NCBI GenBank assembly: GCA_025455985.1
Contig: JALOLM010000160.1
Span: forward strand, 1-5,679
DNA: 5,679 nt
Source of the DNA: Candidatus Nanopelagicales bacterium
GTDB taxonomy: Bacteria; Actinomycetota; Actinomycetes; S36-B12; UBA10799
Direction of reading: 5' to 3'
Below, piece after piece: positions 1 to 5,158 of the stretch. Within the stretch, counting starts at the first letter, position 1; each line of letters begins with the position of its first letter. The notes below the pieces were generated by a model. The model was not told the origin of the DNA and did not search any database. It was given only the letters and a program-made list of their open reading frames with translations. The position numbers and the translations under genes were made by a program.

Positions 1-423
1 GCCAGGGTCGGTGTAGGTCACGGTAACGGTGGCGCCGCGGCGTTTGGTGACCTTCACCTTCGACTTTGAGATGGCTGCCGAAGCGGTCGTGCCGTCGAAC
101 GTGACAGGCATTGCGCGCACGGAGTACTTGCCGGGGCGCAGCTTCTTGAACGTCTTGCGTGCCGCCACGTTCGCGGACTTCTTGTAGCGCTTGGGTCCCT
201 TGACCTTGACCGTCGCGGCCATGCCGGGCCGCAGTCCTTCGACCTGGACGGTGAGGGTGCGACCCTTCGCCGGGGCCGCCACCCGGCCCGCTGCAGCAGT
301 CGTGGGGCCCTGTGTAGATGAGTGCATCGACGCGGCGGCGGCGGGGTTTGCGGGTCCTACCAGGGCAGCGGCGAGACTGCCCGCCACCGCGAGGGCGGCC
401 ACTCGAAACGCGCTGCTGATCAT
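1..423 (-). CDS. Secreted protein with Ig/prealbumin-like domain (N-terminal part, runs off left edge)
   Basis: This frame starts at ATG 423-421 and stays open for 141 codons to the left edge, so the C-terminus is missing. Residues 1 to about 31 form a signal peptide: a short N-terminus with Arg7, an Ala/Leu/Val-rich core, and an AAAA stretch for signal peptidase I with no lipobox cysteine. A Ser/Thr/Ala-rich linker (about 32-53) follows. Residues 55-138 resemble the small beta-sandwich (prealbumin/SpaA-like) repeats of exported actinobacterial proteins: LTVQVEGLRPG, then KKLRPGKYSV, ending ATVTVTYTDPG. This domain is unusually basic (KRYKK, RKTFKK, SKVKVTKRR). Such domains usually precede a larger functional module, which would lie to the left, so no activity can be assigned. 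The ribosome binding site is weak (GGGGTG about 6 nt upstream). The gene has its own candidate promoter at 487-515 and is probably not part of the ABC operon, whose last stop lies 212 nt upstream. Confidence 0.8.
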   Translation of the reverse strand, partial: MISSAFRVAALAVAGSLAAALVGPANPAAAASMHSSTQGPTTAAAGRVAAPAKGRTLTVQVEGLRPGMAATVKVKGPKRYKKSANVAARKTFKKLRPGKYSVRAMPVTFDGTTASAAISKSKVKVTKRRGATVTVTYTDPG

Positions 424-486
424 CGTCAACACCCCACTCGGACCCACGCGCGTCGGGGTTGGCAAGCGGGGCCAGTTGCGCGGCCG

Positions 487-515
487 AATCTACCTAGCGT
501 TGATCATCGCCACAA
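487..515 (-). promoter_or_regulatory. Candidate promoter for the secreted protein at 423-1
   Basis: Reading the minus strand, a -35 box TTGTGG (515-510) and a -10 box TAGATT (492-487) are separated by exactly 17 nt. TAGATT fits the actinobacterial TAnnnT rule, while the -35 is only a partial match to TTGACA. Transcription would start near 480 and leave a leader of about 57 nt before ATG 423. A TGATCA palindrome (501-506) sits inside the spacer and another (530-535) lies about 15 nt upstream of the -35. These could be operator half-elements, but that is inference. Confidence 0.45.
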
Positions 516-547
516 GGGGGCCGAACGGTTGATCACTTCGCCCGGGT

Positions 548-577
548 CGTGCGCTTATCAATCGCCTGGGGCGCACG
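548..577 (-). terminator. Possible hairpin after the ABC permease gene
   Basis: Arms CGTGCGC (548-554) and GCGCACG (571-577) form a perfect 7-bp GC-rich stem around a 16-nt loop, beginning 59 nt after the permease stop. No T-tract follows on the minus strand, so this is not a canonical intrinsic terminator. Its place between two likely transcription units is the main argument for a termination or mRNA 3'-end role. Confidence 0.25.
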
Positions 578-635
578 CGGTGGACTGGAACGGCGCACCG
601 AGCGGGGTCGCCGAGCCGCATCCGACGCAGACAGG

Positions 636-3038
636 CTACTGCGCACGTTCGCGCACGACGTCGGCCACGCTCATGTGCCGCACGCGCAGCATCCCTGGCA
701 CCTGCGACAGCAGGGCCACCAACAGCACACCCAGCACCACGAGGACCACGGCGATCCACGGAAGAGACAGGACGATGGTGTACTCGTCGCTGGACAGCGA
801 CCGTCCCAGCGCGGCGGCGCCAAGCACCCCGAGCAGGACCCCGGGGATCACCCCGAAGACTGAGACGATGATGTTCTCCCACCGCACGGTGGACGCGATG
901 GTGGAGAACTTCACGCCGGCCGCCCGGAACGTCGCGATCTCCCGATACCGCTCGAAGATGCTGACACTCATGGTGGTGAAGATGATGGCGAAGGCCATGA
1001 TCGCGCCGAGGATCATCATGACGATCGCGATCGCATTGAACAGGGCCTCGTACTGCACCACTGTGTCGAGCAGCGACGCGGTGTCGACGTACACCAGAGC
1101 TCCTGGGATGTTCGACACGTCCTTGCGCACGGTGTCCTGATCGGCCCCGGCGGTGGTCGTCAGCAGTACGTCGGATGCCTGCACGTCGGACGCTTGGTCG
1201 GCCAGCCAGGACTTGTCGGCGTAGAGGTAGGCGCCCAACGGTTCGAAGGCGAACGCCTGCACCTTCCCCTTGATCTTGGTGTCGTCCAACCCGGGCCCGG
1301 TCAGAGTCACGGTGATCTCGTCACCCACGGCGAGGTCCGGAAGTTGCGCTGTAACCGACTGGTCGACGAGGAAGCCGCTGGCCGGCAATTCGACAGGGTC
1401 GCCCTTCTTGGTGATGAACCCGTGCATGGTCGTGTTCCTGTCGACTCCGGTCAGGGTGGTGGCGTACACGTCCGAACCGTCGGCTACTGAGACCGGCTCG
1501 CTGATCGCGGTCTCCACGTCCTGCACGTCGTTGACGTTCTTCACCTGCTGCACCTGGTCCTGCGTAACAGCGGTGGCGAACTCGACCTGGCCGTCGTTTC
1601 GGATCACGGATCCGAACTCGACATCAATGAGGTTGGACATCGACGTATAGAGCCCGATGGTGGACAGGACCAACATGATCGACAACGCCACCCCGATGGC
1701 AGTGAACGCCGAGCGGGCGCCGCTGCGACCGATGTTGCGCAGGATGAGCCGCCACTTCGCGTTGAAGTGCCGTGAGCCGGGCACGATCCGTTCCATCCAA
1801 CTACGGCTGTGGGTCGTCGCCGGCACCTCGCCGCGCATCGCCTCGGCAGGCATTATGCGCATCGCCCGGCGAGCCGGCCACCAAGCGGCGAGTGCGGTGG
1901 CGCTAAGGGCCAGCACCAGTGCGATGACCACCGTTGGGATGCGCAGTCCGCCGCGCACGGTCAGCGATGCGGGCAGGCTGATGAGTTCGGCGTAGTAGTC
2001 GGTGAGCGCACCTGCCAGCGCAGTCCCGAGTGGTACGCCGATCGCGGTGCCGATCAGGCCGGCCAGTAGCGCGTAGGACAGGTAGTGCCAGCCCAGTGGC
2101 CGGGCTTTGACGCCGGTCGCCCGCAACGTACCGATGATCTGCCGCTCTTCGGCGACGCGTCGTGAGAGCAGGACGTAGATGGCCAGGCCGGCAGCGAACA
2201 GGAATAGCAGTGGGAAGTAGATCGCCATTTGGTGCAGGCTGTCGATGTCCTCCTGCAGGATCGAGTTCGAGGGTTGTTCCGCGCGGTCGTACACGTCGGA
2301 GGCGCCGTCGGACAACGCCTTCTGCCGCAAGGAGTCGAGGGTGGCCGAGGCATTGTCACTGCTGCGCTCGGCAGCGGTCAGCAACACCAGGGCTTGGTTG
2401 GGTTCCGTCGCGCTCCATGCGGCGGCATCGTCCTCGGTGACGAACAGCACGCCGAAGGAGGCGGGGGGAGTGAAGACCACCTGACGGCTCGGTGCCGGCC
2501 AGAAGTACTCGGCGCTGGCGACGACGCCGTCGATGGGCACGTCCACCTCGCCGGTGGCGGTCGTGAGTTTGACGGTGTCCCCGGCCTTGAGGCCGAACTC
2601 GTCGGCGAAGTGCTCCTCGACAAGGGCATGCCCCGGTCGCGGGTTGGTGGCGCCGGACAACGGGGTGACGGAAGCCACGTCAGGTGTGCCGTTCTGCGGG
2701 TAGCCGATGACGCGACCGACCATTGCGTAGGACTCGCCGTCCTTGCGTGCAGTCATCGGCAGGTCTGCCTGCACGCGGGTGCGTACATGCTCCACGCCGG
2801 AGGTCGTGCGCACGGCATCGGCGTAAGCCTGCGCCTCGGGGATGGTGACGAAGAGATCCGGGAAGCCCTCCTCGCTGAAGGCGTAGTCGTAGGACTCCTG
2901 CAGGTTCAGGTACGAGTTGTTCATCGCTGCGTACATGCCCAGGCCCAGGGCCACGGCCACCACCAGTGCGGCGAACAGTGTCCACGTCCGTTTGATGTCC
3001 CTGCCCAACTTGCGGCGCAGGGTGGGTTGGCCGGACAT
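636..3038 (-). CDS. ABC transporter permease with two FtsX domains (MacB/LolCE-like, type VII)
   Basis: This 800-residue integral membrane protein is the partner of the ATPase gene directly upstream. ATG 3038 is preferred over an in-frame TTG at 3044: GGTGAG lies 6 nt before the ATG, and the ATG overlaps the ATPase stop as TGATG. It contains a tandem pair of MacB-type units. Unit one has TM1 (about 20-38), an external domain (about 40-268), then TM2-4 (about 271-291, 318-343, 368-388). Unit two has TM5 (about 443-465), a second external domain (about 468-664), then TM6-8 (about 666-690, 722-746, 760-780). Each unit carries the cytoplasmic coupling-helix pattern of this family: EERQIIGTLRATGVK (297-311) and ERYREIATFRAAGVK (696-710). 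Related proteins do not pass small solutes through a pore. They use ATPase-driven motion to act on substrates at the outer membrane face, such as lipids, lipoproteins, peptides or hydrolases. The substrate here is unknown. Length and layout are normal for actinobacterial two-FtsX permeases and no break is visible. Confidence 0.95.
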   Translation of the reverse strand: MSGQPTLRRKLGRDIKRTWTLFAALVVAVALGLGMYAAMNNSYLNLQESYDYAFSEEGFPDLFVTIPEAQAYADAVRTTSGVEHVRTRVQADLPMTARKDGESYAMVGRVIGYPQNGTPDVASVTPLSGATNPRPGHALVEEHFADEFGLKAGDTVKLTTATGEVDVPIDGVVASAEYFWPAPSRQVVFTPPASFGVLFVTEDDAAAWSATEPNQALVLLTAAERSSDNASATLDSLRQKALSDGASDVYDRAEQPSNSILQEDIDSLHQMAIYFPLLFLFAAGLAIYVLLSRRVAEERQIIGTLRATGVKARPLGWHYLSYALLAGLIGTAIGVPLGTALAGALTDYYAELISLPASLTVRGGLRIPTVVIALVLALSATALAAWWPARRAMRIMPAEAMRGEVPATTHSRSWMERIVPGSRHFNAKWRLILRNIGRSGARSAFTAIGVALSIMLVLSTIGLYTSMSNLIDVEFGSVIRNDGQVEFATAVTQDQVQQVKNVNDVQDVETAISEPVSVADGSDVYATTLTGVDRNTTMHGFITKKGDPVELPASGFLVDQSVTAQLPDLAVGDEITVTLTGPGLDDTKIKGKVQAFAFEPLGAYLYADKSWLADQASDVQASDVLLTTTAGADQDTVRKDVSNIPGALVYVDTASLLDTVVQYEALFNAIAIVMMILGAIMAFAIIFTTMSVSIFERYREIATFRAAGVKFSTIASTVRWENIIVSVFGVIPGVLLGVLGAAALGRSLSSDEYTIVLSLPWIAVVLVVLGVLLVALLSQVPGMLRVRHMSVADVVRERAQ

Positions 3039-3766
3039 CACCAACTCACCCGGCTCGCAGGCTGTGCTTCCTGGGTGTCGACGCCGGCAATGGCCCCGCC
3101 GTGGACGTGGATGATGCGGTTGGCCATGGTGGCGATTCCGGAGTTGTGCGTCACGACGACAACGCAGCGGCCGTCACGGCCCGCGGTCTGCTGCAGCAGC
3201 TCGAGCACCTGCCGGCCCGTCTCCAGATCCAGTGCCCCGGTCGGCTCGTCGCACAGCATGAGGCGCGGCTGCGTGGCAATGGCGCGAGCGATGGCGACGC
3301 GCTGCTGTTGACCGCCGGACATCTGTCCGGGGAAGTTCTTCGCACGCTCCTGTAAGCCAACGGCGGCCAAGGCCTCGTCCACGCGCGACGAGAGGTCGGC
3401 ACCGGACGCACGATGGGTCAACTCGGGGATGATCCGGACGTTCTCAGCGGCCGTCAGTGTGGGGATGAGGTTGTAGAACTGGAATACGAAGGCGATGTTG
3501 TCGCGGCGGATCGTCGCCAGCTTCTCGGCGCTCTGTCCCACGAGTTGCTGTCCGTTGATCTCCACGGATCCGGACGTCGCCGTCTCGATCCCGCCGATGA
3601 TGTTCAGCAGGGTTGTCTTGCCCGAACCTGAGGGGCCCAGCACGACGACCACCTCGCCGGCGTACAACTCGAGGTCCACGCCCTTGAGTGCTTCGACCTC
3701 GGCCTCGCCCTTGCCGTAGACCTTGGTGACCCCCGCCAACTTCGCAATGGTTTCTGATGACATCAT
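3038..3766 (-). CDS. ABC transporter ATP-binding protein (MacB/LolD/FtsE-type)
   Basis: This complete 242-residue nucleotide-binding subunit would dimerise on the cytoplasmic face of the FtsX-type permease encoded next and power it by ATP hydrolysis. All motifs are intact: Walker A GPSGSGKTT (44-52), Q-loop glutamine 96 in VFQFYNLIPTLTAAENV, signature MSGGQQQR (149-156), Walker B LMLCDEPTG (169-177) with catalytic Glu174, D-loop ALD (178-180) and H-loop His207. The VFQ..NL.P.LTA.ENV and DEPTGALD..TG wording is characteristic of the MacB/LolD/FtsE group rather than nutrient importers. ATG 3766 is chosen because GGAGGG (3776-3771) lies 4 nt upstream. ATG 3763, two codons' reach from the same site, would also work. 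A longer form from TTG 3835 would add 23 Pro/Arg-rich residues and has no support. The stop TGA at 3040-3038 shares its last base with the permease ATG, which indicates an operon with coupled translation. The name lolD or macB is not given because the substrate is unknown. Confidence 0.96.
   Translation of the reverse strand: MMSSETIAKLAGVTKVYGKGEAEVEALKGVDLELYAGEVVVVLGPSGSGKTTLLNIIGGIETATSGSVEINGQQLVGQSAEKLATIRRDNIAFVFQFYNLIPTLTAAENVRIIPELTHRASGADLSSRVDEALAAVGLQERAKNFPGQMSGGQQQRVAIARAIATQPRLMLCDEPTGALDLETGRQVLELLQQTAGRDGRCVVVVTHNSGIATMANRIIHVHGGAIAGVDTQEAQPASRVSW
3045..3050 (-). promoter_or_regulatory. Ribosome binding site that fixes the permease start
   Basis: GGTGAG (3050-3045) lies inside the last codons of the ATPase gene, 6 nt before ATG 3038. 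It directly abuts the alternative TTG at 3044, which is too close to be used, so it decides in favour of ATG 3038 and fits re-initiation at the TGATG overlap. Confidence 0.6.
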
Positions 3767-3770
3767 CGCT

Positions 3771-3776
3771 CCCTCC
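3771..3776 (-). promoter_or_regulatory. Ribosome binding site of the ABC ATPase
   Basis: GGAGGG lies within a GGGAGGGAG run just upstream of two adjacent ATG codons. The spacing is 4 nt to ATG 3766 and 7 nt to ATG 3763. It is the strongest Shine-Dalgarno-like element I found in the window and argues against the upstream TTG start at 3835. Confidence 0.65.
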
Positions 3777-3788
3777 CGGCGCTGCCGG

Positions 3789-3808
3789 GGACCGCGACGA
3801 GGCGGTCC
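3789..3808 (-). other. Stem-loop in the leader of the ABC ATPase gene
   Basis: Arms GGACCGC and GCGGTCC form a perfect 7-bp stem with a 6-nt loop, ending about 12 nt before the Shine-Dalgarno element. The right arm can instead take part in a GGCGG/CCGCC hairpin (3801-3817), so the two folds exclude each other. GC-rich DNA gives many such pairings by chance, and a regulatory role is only possible. Confidence 0.3.
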
Positions 3809-4015
3809 GGATCCGCCAGCGATGTCCTGGGCCAATCATCCCACCGGAGGCGGCTGGTCGGGCCGACTTTGCCGATCCTGATCAGGGCTGGGTGATTCCT
3901 GCGCAAGTTCCGATCACTGTGATGGCACACGAGGCGACCATCGATGTCGGGGGTCGCGGCCGCGTTGGCCACGAACGCCCGCTTGTCATCGGCGAAGGGT
4001 CGCTCTTGCAGCGTC

Positions 4016-5020
4016 CTACTGCTTGCGCCGCAGTGGCGCCAAATCCTCCGCACTCACGGGATCGGTGCCGATGAGCGACCACTGATAGTAGACCCCCGGT
4101 GCCTCGAACACGTTCGTGCAGAATGCCGCTTTGCCCACGCCGACACTTCCGGTGAATCCCCAGGTGAAGTTCTGGTTGCTCCACGGTGGCGACTGGTACA
4201 CCGCCTGCAGGCGGCCGGTAAGAGGGCAGTCGGTGGTGATGAATGACAGGTCGAAGGGGCCGTCGAATGTATTGGGTCCAGGGTCACCCGGGCACTGGAC
4301 TTTGATACCCCTGAGCAGGGGGTCCACTCGGAGGCGGAAATCGTAGAAGGCGTCGCCCCCGTTGACCGGCGGGACTTGTACGCGTCCCTCGCCGCCGATC
4401 ACGGTCGCTGGGCCACTGCCGGAGAAGGTGCATCCTGACTCATTGACGCCGCCCGCCTCCCAGGTGAGCTGACCTCCGACCAGTTTGTACGTGGCCCAGT
4501 CCGAGTCCTGCGGGTCCAGGCGTGAGAACTCCCAGCTCGCGCGGCCGGACATCACGAAGTAGACGCTGCCACTGGCACTGATCTGGGTGAAGATGTCGCC
4601 GCCCACGAGGTCGGGCACGGTGGGGGTGTTCGCTGCTGAGGATGCGGTGATGCGCACCCGCTTGGGTTTGGACTTCACCTTGCCGGCCTTTGCGCGCAGT
4701 CTGACCAACTCCGCGAGCGGTCCGGCCTGGACGCGCGATGTCGAGCGCAACTCGGTGAAGGGAACCGTCCAGCGGGCGCGCGGGGTCTTACCTTTCGCGC
4801 CTTTGGTCCGCGTGGTGGCCACGGTGATCCAGCGGCCGTCGGCATTCTGCTGCAATTTGGCGCTGCGACCGGGGCGGCCTGGGACCAGGGCCGATGCCCG
4901 CAGGCCGGTATCGGTGACGGTGACTTTGAAGTTGCGGATGGGCTCGGTTTTCGCCTGCGCGGGGGCCAGTGAGAAGCCGAGCCCCAGCGCGACGAGGGTG
5001 ACGGCTGCTGCGCGAAACAT
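4016..5020 (-). CDS. Secreted protein of unknown function with Ig-like N-terminal part
   Basis: This 334-residue protein starts at ATG 5020. Residues 1-23 are a clear Sec signal peptide: Arg3, a hydrophobic core AAAVTLVALGLGFSLAP, and an AQA cleavage motif before Lys24. No lipobox, sortase signal or later membrane segment is present, so release outside the cell is expected. Residues about 28-125 look like one actinobacterial Ig-like domain (AKLQQNADGRWITVATTRTK, then a basic strand KSKPKRVRIT). A short Ala/Thr/Pro linker leads to residues about 135-320, rich in Gly, aromatic residues and predicted beta strands. This part holds the only four cysteines (197, 243, 265, 301), which could form two disulfides. 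I recognise no enzyme motif there. No Shine-Dalgarno sequence precedes the ATG, and a promoter is placed for leaderless initiation. The gene lies 249 nt upstream of the ABC pair on the same strand. A functional link is possible but only by proximity. Confidence 0.88.
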   Translation of the reverse strand: MFRAAAVTLVALGLGFSLAPAQAKTEPIRNFKVTVTDTGLRASALVPGRPGRSAKLQQNADGRWITVATTRTKGAKGKTPRARWTVPFTELRSTSRVQAGPLAELVRLRAKAGKVKSKPKRVRITASSAANTPTVPDLVGGDIFTQISASGSVYFVMSGRASWEFSRLDPQDSDWATYKLVGGQLTWEAGGVNESGCTFSGSGPATVIGGEGRVQVPPVNGGDAFYDFRLRVDPLLRGIKVQCPGDPGPNTFDGPFDLSFITTDCPLTGRLQAVYQSPPWSNQNFTWGFTGSVGVGKAAFCTNVFEAPGVYYQWSLIGTDPVSAEDLAPLRRKQ

Positions 5021-5026
5021 GGTTCA

Positions 5027-5055
5027 AGGGTAGGCCGCAACAAGAGGTATATCAA
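5027..5055 (-). promoter_or_regulatory. Promoter for the secreted protein, placed for a leaderless transcript
   Basis: On the minus strand the -35 box TTGATA (5055-5050; five of six match TTGACA) and the -10 box TACCCT (5032-5027; fits TAnnnT) are separated by 17 nt. Only 6 nt (TGAACC) separate the -10 from ATG 5020, so transcription would start at or next to the A of the start codon. The absence of any Shine-Dalgarno sequence agrees. Leaderless genes with this geometry are common in Actinomycetota. Confidence 0.6.
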
Positions 5056-5062
5056 TCGTGAA

Positions 5063-5158
5063 TCAATGTGCACCTTTTAGGTACTTTTCGAAGAGTGCCT
5101 CCTCCGGTGACCCCGCGGCGAGGTGGATGACGGCGCCGACCTCATATGCCGAATCCGG
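5063..5158 (-). pseudogene. Possible frameshifted C-terminus of the upstream gene
   Basis: A minus-strand frame, +1 relative to the gene ending at 5142, reads PDSAYEVGAVIHLAAGSP, then EEALFEKYLKGAH, to TGA 5065-5063. It has a hydrophobic strand followed by an amphipathic helix, mostly GC-ending codons over its first half, and no plausible start codon of its own. Farther upstream the same frame turns into unconvincing sequence, while the main frame is convincing up to about DRALA. The simplest reading is one extra base (or two missing) near 5145-5165, from mutation or from a sequencing or assembly error. Joined, the protein would gain about 27 residues. Chance cannot be excluded over only 31 codons. 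Confidence 0.35.

Larger units (their letters stand above)
3767..4015 (-). other. Spacer upstream of the ABC operon, with inverted repeats and a coding-like frame
   Basis: This 249-base stretch holds no gene I can name. It should contain the promoter of the ABC operon, but I found no convincing -35/-10 pair. Inverted repeats seen: GGACCGC/GCGGTCC (3789-3795 with 3802-3808, 6-nt loop), an alternative GGCGG/CCGCC pairing (3801-3805 with 3813-3817), CCTGATCAGG (3877-3886), ATCAC-T-GTGAT (3913-3923) and CGCGGCCGCG (3955-3964). One minus-strand frame is open from 4053 to a TGA at 3765-3763 that overlaps the ATPase ATG as ATGA. Its 83 sense codons downstream of 4015 show, by hand count, GC of about 69, 55 and 81 percent at positions 1, 2 and 3, which resembles a real gene. 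However, ATG 4053 overlaps the preceding gene by 38 nt, later GTG codons (3972, 3930) lack a good ribosome binding site, and the peptide matches nothing I know. I therefore do not call it a gene. Confidence 0.5.

Noticed and set aside
490..882. 130-codon open frame on the minus strand
   Set aside because: It overlaps the permease C-terminus in another frame, has an Arg/Ala-rich composition typical of out-of-frame GC-rich DNA, and covers the candidate promoter region.
1021..1036. GATCGCGATCGC repeat-like palindrome
   Set aside because: It lies within the permease coding frame and encodes alternating Ile/Ala residues of TM6. Codon bias explains it.
322..1140. 272-codon open frame on the plus strand
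   Set aside because: It spans a spacer and the antisense of the permease C-terminus. Its Arg/Thr/Ser-rich composition has no domain, so it is a shadow frame.
2229..3311. 360-codon open frame on the plus strand
   Set aside because: It runs antisense across the well-supported permease and ATPase genes. High third-position GC on the minus strand removes stops from the opposite frame. The peptide is low in recognisable content (Gly/Val/Arg/His-rich).
3767..3835. Longer ATPase starting at TTG 3835
   Set aside because: The added 23 residues are Pro/Arg/Gly-rich and unlike family N-termini, and a strong ribosome binding site sits just before ATG 3766.
3913..3923. ATCAC-T-GTGAT inverted repeat as a CRP-type site
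   Set aside because: CRP sites have TGTGA and TCACA facing outward with a 6-nt gap. Here the half-sites abut in the opposite arrangement, so it is only a short palindrome.
5082..5110. GGAGGAGG as the ribosome binding site of the secreted protein
   Set aside because: It lies about 80 nt upstream of ATG 5020, upstream of the promoter itself, so it cannot serve that start.
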